NCBI RefSeq assembly: GCF_014892575.1
Contig: NZ_JADBGI010000028.1
Coordinates: 24,847 to 88,846, forward strand
Direction of reading: 5' to 3'
DNA: 64,000 nt
Source of the DNA: Nocardiopsis coralli
Lineage (GTDB): Bacteria > Actinomycetota > Actinomycetes > Streptosporangiales > Streptosporangiaceae
Below the pieces are notes generated by a model. That model was given only the letters and a program-made list of their open reading frames with translations, was not told the DNA's origin and did no database searches. How positions within the stretch are numbered: the stretch's first letter is position 1; every line of letters starts with the position of its first letter. Position numbers and translations under genes: made by a program. Of this stretch, positions 24,698-33,384 are shown piece after piece.

Positions 24698-27661
24698 GTG
24701 ACCGACGCCCGAGGCAACGACACAGAGACACTCGTCGGTGACGCTGAGCTGATCGCTCAGGTACGCGACGGGGACACCGGGGCCTACGCGGTTCTGTACG
24801 AACGGCACTCGGCCGCCGGGCGCGGACTGGCACGGCAGCTCCTGCGGGGCGACGCCGAGGTCGACGACGCCGTGGCCGAGGCCTTCACACGTGTGCTCAG
24901 CGTGATCCAGCGCGGCGGCGGCCCCACCGATGCGTTCCGCCCCTACCTGCTCACCGCCGTGCGCAACGCGGCCCACGACCGCGGCCGCGGCGACAAGCGG
25001 CAGGTGGCAACCGAGGACATGGAGAGCGTCGCCCCGGGTCAGCCCTTCGTGGACCCGGCGCTGGAGGGCCTGGAACGCTCCCTCATCGCGCGTGCGTTCC
25101 TGTCGCTGCCCGAACGCTGGCAGGCGGTGCTGTGGCACACCGAGATCGAGGGCGCCAAGCCGGCGGAGGTCGGCCCGCTGCTCGGGATGAAGGCCAACAG
25201 TGTCGCCGCGCTCGCCTACCGTGCCCGCGAAGGGCTGCGCCAGGCCTACCTCCAGATGCACCTGGCCGGCGGCGCGGCACCCCAGGCGTGCCGTCCCACC
25301 ATCGACCTGCTCGGTGCGTACGTGCGCGGAGGCCTGGCCAAGCGGGAGAGCGGCCGGGTCGACACCCACATGGACGGTTGCGGGCACTGCCGCGAGGTCT
25401 ACGCCGAGCTCATGGACGTCAACGTCGGGCTGCGCGGGATCGTGCTGCCCCTGTTCGCCGGGTCCGGGGCCGCCGGCTACTTGGCGGCCGGTCCGGGCGC
25501 GGTCGGCGGCGCGGGCTGGAACCGCATGTCCAAGGGACAGCAGCAGGCCTCGGCCGGGGGAGTGGCGGCCGCCGCCGTCGCGGCCGCGGTCGCCCTGGCC
25601 CTGGTCAGCGCCGACGAACCGGTCACCCAGGACACACCCTCTGCCGCGGCGCCCGAGGCCCCGCCCGCCGAGGAGGACCCGCCGGCGCCGGACAGCCCCG
25701 ACGACCCCGATGCCCCTGAGGACCCCGACGATCCCGACGACCCGGACAGCCCGGACGCCCCGGACGCCCCGGACGCCCCGCCGGAGGACGACGACGAGGA
25801 GCCCGCCCCGGACGACCCCGCGGCCCCCGACGACCCGGACACCCCCGACGACCCGGAGGAGGAGCCCGAGCCGCAGGAGGCGGTTCTGCCCGCCGACGTC
25901 CCCGAGGAGGACATCCCCGTCGACGACGAGTTCCCGGCCTTCGCCGCCGGGGTCGACCCCGTGGGCTCCCTGCTCCAGGGCTCCGACGGGATCATGGTCC
26001 TGGACGTGCGCAACATCGGTCAGGCCACCGCCGACGACGTGATCGCCGACTTCACGCTCCCGCCCGGCGTGACCCTGGTGGAGGCCGGCGGCGCGGGCAG
26101 CGCCCTCCCGGCCTCGTCGGGCACGGGCGACTGGAGCTGCTCGTCCGGGGGCGGCGGCGAGGGCACGTGTGTGCTGTCCGGGCTCGGCGAGGGGGAGAAC
26201 GCCACCCAGTTCCTGGACGTGCGTGTGGACCAGGGCGCGCAGACCGACGTTCCCGGCTCGGTCACCGTCAGCTCGGGTGAGGTGAGTACGACCGTCGACG
26301 GTGAACGCGGTGTGGCCACCGAGGGTGTGGCCGCGCGGTACGCCGCCGCCGGACAGGTCAGCTCCGATGCTGTGGGCAACACCCTCATGACCTGCGTGGA
26401 ACCGGAGAAGCCCGAGAAGCCCGAGCCCTGGTGGCCGTGGCCGCTGCACGGGTGGAGCCACCCCGGCGTCCCGGAGGGGCCCGACGCCCCGGAAGCCCCC
26501 GAGGACACCGAGCCCCCGGCCGAGGACACCGAACCCCTGCCCGAGGACACCGGGGACCTCAGCCGGGCCCCCGCCGACCCCGGCGACGGGGAACAGGGCA
26601 CGGACCCGGAACAGGACCCCGGCGCCGGCCTGCCCGGGCTCCCGGACACACCCGAGACGCCCGAGCTCCCCGGCCTGCCCGACCCCGGTGACGGATCCGG
26701 CCCCGAGGAACCCGACCCCGGCGACCCCGACGCGCCCGACGGCGAACCGCCCGCGGAGACCCCCGATGCGCCCGACGCCCCGGAGGCCCCTGAAGCGCCC
26801 GAAACACCGGAGGCCCCTGAAGAGGACGCCGACCCGGACACCGGTCACCCCGGCCCCTGCGCCGAGGCCCGCGAACGCGGCGGCGAACACCGCGACAACG
26901 ACCACTTCGAGATGGAGCCGCTCGACCGCGACCACGACCCCACCACGCAGGCGTCCAGCTCCGCGCAGTGGGAGATGCCCGAGGGCGGTTCCGTGCTCTG
27001 GGCCGGGCTCTACTTCTCCGGCGCCGGAGAGCCGTCGGCCCCCACCGCCCGGGTCAAGGGCCCCGGCATGGCCTCGTACACGACGGTCCCGGCGGCCGAG
27101 CACGACACCGCCGAGCTCCCCGGGTACGGCGCCTACCAGGCCTTCGCGGACGTCACCCCGATGGTCGCCGAGCACGGCGCGGGGGAGTGGTGGGTCGCCG
27201 ACGTCCCGCACCTGGAGGGCACCGGGGTGCACGCGGGGTGGAGCCTGGTCGTGGTGCTCGAGGACCCCACGGTGGACGTGCACAGCCAGACTATGGTCAT
27301 GGACGACACCGTGACCGTCTTCCAGGGGGCCTCCGACGCCCACTTCCCGGTGTCCGGACTGCTGCCGGGCTCGGTTCCGGGCGACCTGAACGCGGTGGCC
27401 TGGGAGGGTGACGCGGATCTGGGCGGGGACCAGGTCACCGCCGGCGGCACACCGTTGGCCCCGACCGACGGCCACCACGGCAGCGCGCAGAACGCCTTCG
27501 TCTCGTCGTCGCGTGGTGCGGTCGGCGACCCCTTCACCTTCGGGACGGACGTGGTGCGATTCGACCCCGTGGTCGGGCGGGATACGGATATCCGAATCCG
27601 GTCGGATCAGGACGCGGTCCTGGTGGGCGCGATCGCCCTGGACGCCCCCATGCGCCGCTGA
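24698..27661 (+). CDS. ECF sigma factor fused to anti-sigma zinc finger, membrane span and surface domain
   Basis: 987 residues in one frame. Residues ~16-85 are sigma region 2 (DAEVDDAVAEAFTRVL) and ~125-175 region 4 (LPERWQAVLWHTEIEG, then the HTH KANSVAALAYRAREGL). Residues ~198-245 form a zf-HC2 anti-sigma finger (H224, C228, C231). A hydrophobic span lies at ~286-306, then an acidic Asp/Pro-repeat stalk (~320-400), a DUF11-like domain (~425-530), a second Pro/Glu-rich stalk (~565-715) and a ~255-residue C-terminal extracellular domain (VLWAGLYFSGAGEP, TVTVFQG). It should be a membrane-tethered sigma factor read out by its own ectodomain, like actinobacterial ECF groups with fused zinc-finger/TM tails. 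Release presumably needs proteolysis. GTG 24698 has GAAAGGA upstream. Confidence 0.85.
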   Translation: MTDARGNDTETLVGDAELIAQVRDGDTGAYAVLYERHSAAGRGLARQLLRGDAEVDDAVAEAFTRVLSVIQRGGGPTDAFRPYLLTAVRNAAHDRGRGDKRQVATEDMESVAPGQPFVDPALEGLERSLIARAFLSLPERWQAVLWHTEIEGAKPAEVGPLLGMKANSVAALAYRAREGLRQAYLQMHLAGGAAPQACRPTIDLLGAYVRGGLAKRESGRVDTHMDGCGHCREVYAELMDVNVGLRGIVLPLFAGSGAAGYLAAGPGAVGGAGWNRMSKGQQQASAGGVAAAAVAAAVALALVSADEPVTQDTPSAAAPEAPPAEEDPPAPDSPDDPDAPEDPDDPDDPDSPDAPDAPDAPPEDDDEEPAPDDPAAPDDPDTPDDPEEEPEPQEAVLPADVPEEDIPVDDEFPAFAAGVDPVGSLLQGSDGIMVLDVRNIGQATADDVIADFTLPPGVTLVEAGGAGSALPASSGTGDWSCSSGGGGEGTCVLSGLGEGENATQFLDVRVDQGAQTDVPGSVTVSSGEVSTTVDGERGVATEGVAARYAAAGQVSSDAVGNTLMTCVEPEKPEKPEPWWPWPLHGWSHPGVPEGPDAPEAPEDTEPPAEDTEPLPEDTGDLSRAPADPGDGEQGTDPEQDPGAGLPGLPDTPETPELPGLPDPGDGSGPEEPDPGDPDAPDGEPPAETPDAPDAPEAPEAPETPEAPEEDADPDTGHPGPCAEARERGGEHRDNDHFEMEPLDRDHDPTTQASSSAQWEMPEGGSVLWAGLYFSGAGEPSAPTARVKGPGMASYTTVPAAEHDTAELPGYGAYQAFADVTPMVAEHGAGEWWVADVPHLEGTGVHAGWSLVVVLEDPTVDVHSQTMVMDDTVTVFQGASDAHFPVSGLLPGSVPGDLNAVAWEGDADLGGDQVTAGGTPLAPTDGHHGSAQNAFVSSSRGAVGDPFTFGTDVVRFDPVVGRDTDIRIRSDQDAVLVGAIALDAPMRR

Positions 27662-27855
27662 TCCGGGGGCCGAGGTCAGGGGCGGGTTCCGACCGGGGCC
27701 CGCCCGCTCGCAGCACACCCCCGAAAGGCAATCCGAGGGTAGTCGGACCGTAACTGTGTGTATTAAGAAGCGGCACGCAAAAGCATACAGAGTTGGCTAG
27801 GCTGAGCCCCGGTCATGGAGATGACCCCTCAGACGAAAGGGAAGGGGGCGGTGTC

Positions 27856-29619
27856 GTGGACCGCTGCGCGTTGTTCGTCGACGCGGGATACCTTCTCGCG
27901 GACGGCGCGATGGCCGTGCACGGAACCCGGAACCGGGGCTCCGTATCCTGGGACTACGCCGGACTCGTCCAGTTCCTCAACGAGGTGGCCCGCGACCGTA
28001 CCGGTCTGCCGCTGCTGCGTTGTTACTGGTACGAGGCGGTCGCCGATGAGCGGCGGTCCCAGGAACAGGACGGCATCGCGGACATCCCCGGTATCAAGTT
28101 CCGGGGAGCCAGGATCAGACCCGGGCGCCGTGAGGGCGTGGAGAGTTACGTCCAGCGCGACCTGACCACCCTCGCCAGGACCGGGGTCCTGTGCGACGCC
28201 GTACTGGTCAGCGGGGACGAGGACATGTCCTCCGTGGTCGCCGACGTCCAGGACATGGGTGTCCGTGTCACCGTCGTGCACATCTCCGTGGAGGGGAACT
28301 GGACCATCTCCCGAGCCCTGCGCCGGGAGTGCGACGACCTCATCGAGATCGGCGCGGGCCACCTCCGCCCGCACGTCGAGCTCCTCGACGGCGGTGCCGC
28401 GTCCCAGGAAGAGGCGGCCAAGACCACCGACGCCTTCTCCACCGGCCGCCGCGCCGCACCCGAGACCCCCCACCAGGTCGCCGGCGCCTCCGCCGGTGAG
28501 CGGGTCGACCCGGCCACGCCCTCCACAGGCGGGCTCGAGGCCATGTTCGCCGGCACCGGCGGGACCCCTGCCCCCCAGGGCAGCGCGATGGACCAGCTGC
28601 GTGCCATGCGCCGCTCCATCGCCGAGCAGCGCGGCGGTGACCACCTCGCCGGGCCTGCCGAGGGCCGGCCCTCGGGCGGGATCGACGCCAACGGGTTCCC
28701 CTCCGGCCGGCAGATGCCGGTCGCCGGGACGGGTGCCTACCCCGGTGCCTCTCACCCCGACGCGGGCCGCCCCCAGCAGCCCCCGCAGCACCAGGGTCCG
28801 CCTCAGCACCAGGCACCCCCACAGCAGCAGGGGCCTCCGCAGCACCAGATGCAGCAGGCTCCCCCCGGGCACCCCGCTCCGCCGGGACAGGCACCGGCCG
28901 GTGCGCAGCCCGGCTACGGCTCCACCGGCGGGCAGCCCTCGATGCAGGGCATCGACCCCAACGGCTACGGTGCCCCCGGGCGCCCGCCCCACGGTCGTCC
29001 GATGACCGGGCCGCAGCCGCCCTATCAGCAGGGCACGGGGCCCCAGCCCTCGTTCGCCGCCGGGACCGGCCCCCAGCCGTCCTTCGCGGGTGAGGCACAG
29101 GCCGGGCACGCGCCACCGCCCAGAGACTCCCCACCGCCACCGCAGGATCCGCGGTTCGGTACCGGGGAGAACCCCGGATACGGGGGTGCGGCCGACCCAA
29201 ACCCTACCTATGGGACCAGTACGGCAACTGAGGCCGCCCACGGCGGCGGGCCCACCCCACCGCACGGGGTGAGGCCACCGACTGGTCCCGAACACGACGC
29301 CGGTTTCGGCCCGCCCGTTCACCAGGAATCCGGGTCCGCTCCGGGATATCCCCAACACGGGAGGGCCGCCGCGCATACCGTTGAGGATGCGGTGCACGTC
29401 GCGCACGAAGAAGGAAGCGGCTTCGCGGAGTCGATCGCGCGCGAGGCGCCCGCCCTGTGGGTCGAGGCCGTCCTCGCCCGCAGGCCCCGGATGCCCTCCG
29501 ACCTGGAGGCACGTCTGCTCCAGGGGTCAGCACTGCCGGTCGACCACCTGTTGCGCGACGAGGTCCGGGAAGGACTGCGTCAGGGGTTCTGGCAGGCGCT
29601 GGAGCGTGCCAGGCCCTGA
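27856..29619 (+). CDS. NYN-domain (PIN-like) RNase-type protein with Pro/Gln-rich linker
   Basis: 587 residues. Residues 2-165 are a NYN domain: the first acidic residue is in CALFVDAGYLLADG, later ones in LCDAVLVSGDEDMSSV, where the PIN-like fold binds metal for RNA cleavage. A long low-complexity region rich in Pro, Gln, Gly and His follows (about 200-500), then a conserved ~65-residue C-terminal helix bundle (LWVEAVLARRPRMPSDLE). It is likely a cytosolic ribonuclease acting on tRNA or mRNA, by family. GTG 27856 puts the first strand at the very N-terminus. The TPR gene follows in the same direction. Confidence 0.8.
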   Translation: MDRCALFVDAGYLLADGAMAVHGTRNRGSVSWDYAGLVQFLNEVARDRTGLPLLRCYWYEAVADERRSQEQDGIADIPGIKFRGARIRPGRREGVESYVQRDLTTLARTGVLCDAVLVSGDEDMSSVVADVQDMGVRVTVVHISVEGNWTISRALRRECDDLIEIGAGHLRPHVELLDGGAASQEEAAKTTDAFSTGRRAAPETPHQVAGASAGERVDPATPSTGGLEAMFAGTGGTPAPQGSAMDQLRAMRRSIAEQRGGDHLAGPAEGRPSGGIDANGFPSGRQMPVAGTGAYPGASHPDAGRPQQPPQHQGPPQHQAPPQQQGPPQHQMQQAPPGHPAPPGQAPAGAQPGYGSTGGQPSMQGIDPNGYGAPGRPPHGRPMTGPQPPYQQGTGPQPSFAAGTGPQPSFAGEAQAGHAPPPRDSPPPPQDPRFGTGENPGYGGAADPNPTYGTSTATEAAHGGGPTPPHGVRPPTGPEHDAGFGPPVHQESGSAPGYPQHGRAAAHTVEDAVHVAHEEGSGFAESIAREAPALWVEAVLARRPRMPSDLEARLLQGSALPVDHLLRDEVREGLRQGFWQALERARP

Positions 29620-29657
29620 CCCCGGTGTGTGTGGAGTGCGAGGAGGGCATGGGGGCG

Positions 29658-30197
29658 ATGCGCGTGACCCACGTGACGACGGCCGAACTCGACCGTTTGG
29701 AGTTCGACGCCGTTCGGTCCGGTGAGCACGGCAGGGTCGCCGCGCAACTGCACGACCTGGCCAACCGCGCCGATGCCGGAAGCGAGATCACCCGCGCCGA
29801 ACTCTTCGTGCGCGCCGGTGAGCAGTGGGAGATCGCCCAGGAGTACGAGCGCGCCTGCGCGGCCTACCAGCGCGCCATCGACGACGGCGGGCGCACCGTC
29901 ATCGACCCGCGGGCCCTGTGCGCCGGGGCCCTCCTGCAGATGGATGAGACCGAGCGCGCCCACGCCCACCTGCAGCGACTGGAGAAGGACGTCCTCGACG
30001 GTCTGCCCACCTACCTGCACATCGCCGAGGTGCTGTACGCCCACGGCGACCTCGAGGGCGCCGAGTGGTGGGCCACATCCGGCGCGCGCAGCCGCCACCG
30101 CGGCGGGGACGACCTGTTCGAGGAACTGCTGCGCATCAGGTTCCGGATCCGTTCCGATCTGGGGCTGGACGAGGACGATCTCGACCGCTCGATCTGA
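29658..30197 (+). CDS. Small TPR-repeat protein
   Basis: 179 residues, all-helical. Residues ~20-150 hold about three tetratricopeptide-like units (for example RAELFVRAGEQWEIAQEYERA and LPTYLHIAEVLYAHGDLEGA), so it is a protein-interaction scaffold; the partner is unknown. ATG 29658 is chosen because AGGAGG at 29641-29646 is only 2 nt from the ATG at 29649 but 11 nt from this one. It lies 38 nt downstream of the NYN gene and may share its transcript. Confidence 0.75.
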   Translation: MRVTHVTTAELDRLEFDAVRSGEHGRVAAQLHDLANRADAGSEITRAELFVRAGEQWEIAQEYERACAAYQRAIDDGGRTVIDPRALCAGALLQMDETERAHAHLQRLEKDVLDGLPTYLHIAEVLYAHGDLEGAEWWATSGARSRHRGGDDLFEELLRIRFRIRSDLGLDEDDLDRSI

Positions 30198-30404
30198 GTG
30201 CCGCGGCCGCTCGTTGCGCGGCCGGACCCGGACACCGTGCTCTCCCGGCCGCCGCACGCCGGTGCGGGTGCGCCGATCGGGTGCGCCCGGTCTGATTGAA
30301 TGGGGCGCCCTTCCCCGCAGGCCTGCGCCCCTGTTTCCCCTTGCCCGGAACCCGGTGTGTGAGATGTGCCGGGCGGATCGGTGACACGCGATCATCTTGC
30401 GGTG

Positions 30405-30434
30405 TTTCAAGCTCCCCTCCCCCAGATGTAGTAT
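30405..30434 (+). promoter_or_regulatory. Candidate promoter of the riboswitch-nrdAB transcript
   Basis: TTTCAA (30405-30410), an 18-nt spacer and TAGTAT (30429-30434) lie just before the riboswitch. The -10 sits inside an AGAT/ATCT dyad (30424-30436), where NrdR repressor boxes are often found in nrd promoters, though the NrdR consensus itself is not clear. Confidence 0.4.
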
Positions 30435-30440
30435 CTGACC

Positions 30441-30610
30441 CGCCGATGGTTCACCCCGAGTGGGTGAGGCAAGAGGGAACCCGGTGAGAGTCCGGGACTG
30501 CCCCGCAGCGGTGAACGGGAACGAAGGCCGTCATAGGCACTGGGTCCGCACGGACCCGGGAAGCGACGGTTGTGTAGGACGCCCGTGAGTCCGAAGACCT
30601 GCCACCGGTG
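30441..30610 (+). promoter_or_regulatory. Cobalamin (adenosylcobalamin) riboswitch
   Basis: The conserved core is plain: GAGGGAACCCGGTGAGAG, then GGGACTGCCCCGCAGCGGTG, the CCCGGGAAGCG segment, and a B12 box at 30587-30603 (GAGTCCGAAGACCTGCC). It lies in the leader of nrdA, ~165 nt before the start codon. A 7-bp hairpin (30610-30616 with 30622-30628) directly after it may belong to the expression platform. In Streptomyces an equivalent riboswitch shuts off the class I RNR operon when B12 allows the class II enzyme to work, and the same logic is expected here. Confidence 0.95.
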
Positions 30611-30776
30611 CACGCGTTCGACGCGTGCGACGCTGGGGGCTTCGAGGGCGAGCTCACCGCGACCACACCGGTCCCCACGACCGCTGCGCCCCGGGCGCAC
30701 GAGGTCCCGCCGGTGTGTGCGCGCTTTCTCCTCGTCGGTCCCCGCAGGGACACCGATACGAGGTTGGAGCCGCTCT

Positions 30777-33326
30777 ATGACCCTTGACGTCCAGGCCGCG
30801 CCCGAGGCCGCCGGGACCGCCGCGCCCCCCGCGGCCGTCGACCGGATCGAGAGCGTCGTGGCCGAGGCCTGTGCGCGGTTGGCGGGGGCCTCCGCCGACC
30901 GGGTGCTCGCCGAGGCCCGCCGCGGCTTCTTCCCGGGCATCTCCGACGACGAGGTCGAGCTCGCGCTGGTCATGGCGGCCCGCAGCTTCGTCGAGGCCGA
31001 CCCCGACTACTCCTTCGTCGCGGCACGCCTGCTGCTGGACAAGCTCCGCCGCGAGGCCCTGACCCATGTCGCCGGCGCCCCCGACGCCGCCGGCCAGAGC
31101 GAGATGGCCGTGCGGTACCAGGGTTACCTCGCCGCGTACGTGCGCAAGGGCATCGCGCTGGGCCAGCTCGACCCGGAGCTCGCCCGTTTCGACCTCGACC
31201 GCCTCGGCGCCGCCCTGCACGCCGACCGCGACGAGCAGTTCACCTTCCTCGGCCTGCAGACCCTGTACGACCGGTACTTCCTGCACGACGACGGTGTGCG
31301 CTACGAGCTCCCGCAGGCCTTCTTCATGCGGGTCGCGATGGGGCTGGCCCTCAACGAGGACGACCGCGACGCGCGTGCGATCGAGTTCTACGAGCTGCTG
31401 TCCTCGTTCGATTTCATGGCCTCCACCCCGACCCTGTTCAACTCCGGGACCTCGCGCGCCCAGCTGTCGTCGTGCTTCCTCACCACGGTCGGCGACGACC
31501 TGGGCGACATCTTCCACGGCATCAGCAACAACGCGAAGCTGTCGAAGTACTCGGGCGGGCTCGGCAACGACTGGACCCCGGTGCGCGGCCTCGGTTCGCA
31601 CATCCGCGGCACCAACGGCAAGAGCCAGGGTGTGGTGCCCTTCCTCAAGATCGCCAACGACACCGCCGTCGCCGTCAACCAGGGCGGCAAGCGCAAGGGT
31701 GCGGTGTGCGCGTACCTGGAGACGTGGCACATCGACGTCGAGGAGTTCCTCGACCTGCGCAAGAACACCGGTGACGACCGGCGCCGCACGCACGACATGA
31801 ACACCGCGAACTGGGTTCCGGACCTGTTCATGCGCCGTGTCGAGGAGGGCGGCGAGTGGACCCTGTTCTCCCCGGACGAGGTCCCCGAGCTGCACGACAC
31901 CTACGGCCCCGCCTTCACCGAGGCCTACGAGCGCTACGAGGCCGAGGCCGACGCCGGGCGGCTCCGCGTCTTCAAGCGGGTGCCGGCCGTGGACCTGTGG
32001 CGGCGCATGCTCACCATGCTGTTCGAGACCGGCCACCCGTGGATCACGTTCAAGGACCCCTCGAACCTGCGCTCGCCCCAGCAGCACGCGGGCGTGGTGC
32101 ACTCCTCCAACCTGTGCACCGAGATCACGCTGAACACCAGCGCCGACGAGGTCGCGGTCTGCAACCTGGGCTCGGTCAACCTCGCCCAGCACGTGGGCCC
32201 CGACGGCATCGACCGCGAGCGCCTGCGCCGGACCGTGCGCACCGCCGTGCGGATGCTCGACAACGTCATCGACGTGAACTTCTACACGATCCCCGAGGCC
32301 GAGCGCGCGAACATGCGCCACCGCCCGGTCGGGCTGGGGCTCATGGGGTTCCAGGACGCGCTGTTCCGCCTGCGCCTGCCGTTCTCCTCCGAGGGCGCCG
32401 TGGACTTCGCCGACGAGAGCATGGAGCTCATCAGCTACCACGCGATCGAGGCCTCCTCCGAGCTGGCCGGTGAGCGCGGCTCCTACGAGAGCTTCGACGG
32501 GTCGCTGTGGAGCAAGGGTGTGCTGCCCATCGACTCCCTGGAACTGCTGGACGAGGCGCGCGGCGGCGCCCTCGAGGTCGACCGCGGCACGACCCTGGAC
32601 TGGGACACGCTGCGCGAGCAGGTGCGCGAGCGCGGCATGCGCAACTCCAACGTCATGGCGATCGCCCCGACCGCGACCATCGCCAACATCACCGGCGTCA
32701 GCCAGTCGATCGAGCCCGTCTACCGGAACCTGTTCGTGAAGTCGAACATGTCCGGCGACTTCACGGTCGTCAACGAGTACCTGGTGCGCGACCTGCGCGA
32801 CCGCGGCCTCTGGGACGAGGAGATGGTCTCCGCGCTGAAGCTGCACGACGGCAGCCTCGGCGAGATCGACCGTGTGCCCGAGGACCTCAAGGCCCTGTAC
32901 GCGACCGCCTTCGAGGTCGACCCGACCTGGATGGTGGACGCCGCCGCCCGCCGCCAGAAGTGGATCGACCAGGCCCAGTCGCTGAACCTGTACATGGCCG
33001 GTCCGAGCGGCCGCAAGCTCGACAACCTGTACCGCCGTGCCTGGCGTTCGGGGCTCAAGACCACGTACTACCTGCGTTCGCAGAGCGCCACCCACGTGGA
33101 GAAGAGCACCATCAAGGGCACCGACGGCCGCCTCAACGCGGTCTCGGCCACCCCCGAGCCCGCCGCTGCACCCGCGGCCGCGCCGTCGCCGGGCCCGTCC
33201 CCTGCGCCCTCCCCGTCCCCGAGCCCGTCGCCGCGGCCCGCCCCGGCTCCGGCCGAGGACGAGTTCGACGTCGACGAGGACCAGGCCTGCGCGATCGACG
33301 ACCCCGAGTGCGAGGCCTGCCAGTGA
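30777..33326 (+). CDS. nrdA: Ribonucleoside-diphosphate reductase, large (alpha) subunit
   Basis: 849 residues. NrdA reduces ribonucleoside diphosphates to deoxy forms with a cysteine radical generated by NrdB. The active-site cysteines are visible in QLSSCFLTT, SSNLCTEITLN (radical Cys) and VAVCNLGSVNL, and the C-terminal shuttle pair in ECEACQ. A full-length N-terminal extension precedes the barrel (RRGFFPGISDDEVELAL), and it ends in an unusual Pro/Ser/Ala-rich linker (about 780-825) and an acidic tail before the Cys pair. ATG 30777 has GAGGTTGGAG upstream. Expression is gated by the cobalamin riboswitch; nrdB is 58 nt downstream. Confidence 0.95.
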   Translation: MTLDVQAAPEAAGTAAPPAAVDRIESVVAEACARLAGASADRVLAEARRGFFPGISDDEVELALVMAARSFVEADPDYSFVAARLLLDKLRREALTHVAGAPDAAGQSEMAVRYQGYLAAYVRKGIALGQLDPELARFDLDRLGAALHADRDEQFTFLGLQTLYDRYFLHDDGVRYELPQAFFMRVAMGLALNEDDRDARAIEFYELLSSFDFMASTPTLFNSGTSRAQLSSCFLTTVGDDLGDIFHGISNNAKLSKYSGGLGNDWTPVRGLGSHIRGTNGKSQGVVPFLKIANDTAVAVNQGGKRKGAVCAYLETWHIDVEEFLDLRKNTGDDRRRTHDMNTANWVPDLFMRRVEEGGEWTLFSPDEVPELHDTYGPAFTEAYERYEAEADAGRLRVFKRVPAVDLWRRMLTMLFETGHPWITFKDPSNLRSPQQHAGVVHSSNLCTEITLNTSADEVAVCNLGSVNLAQHVGPDGIDRERLRRTVRTAVRMLDNVIDVNFYTIPEAERANMRHRPVGLGLMGFQDALFRLRLPFSSEGAVDFADESMELISYHAIEASSELAGERGSYESFDGSLWSKGVLPIDSLELLDEARGGALEVDRGTTLDWDTLREQVRERGMRNSNVMAIAPTATIANITGVSQSIEPVYRNLFVKSNMSGDFTVVNEYLVRDLRDRGLWDEEMVSALKLHDGSLGEIDRVPEDLKALYATAFEVDPTWMVDAAARRQKWIDQAQSLNLYMAGPSGRKLDNLYRRAWRSGLKTTYYLRSQSATHVEKSTIKGTDGRLNAVSATPEPAAAPAAAPSPGPSPAPSPSPSPSPRPAPAPAEDEFDVDEDQACAIDDPECEACQ

Positions 33327-33384
33327 CGGCCGGTCCGTCGCACGCGAGCCCGCAGACCCCACGCAAGGATCGGAACACCACCTC

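Noticed and set aside
24503..27718. A 1071-residue minus-strand frame opposite the fused sigma factor
   Set aside because: Shadow of the Asp/Pro-rich coding strand (reads as Gly/Val/Arg runs); the plus frame holds recognisable sigma and zinc-finger motifs.
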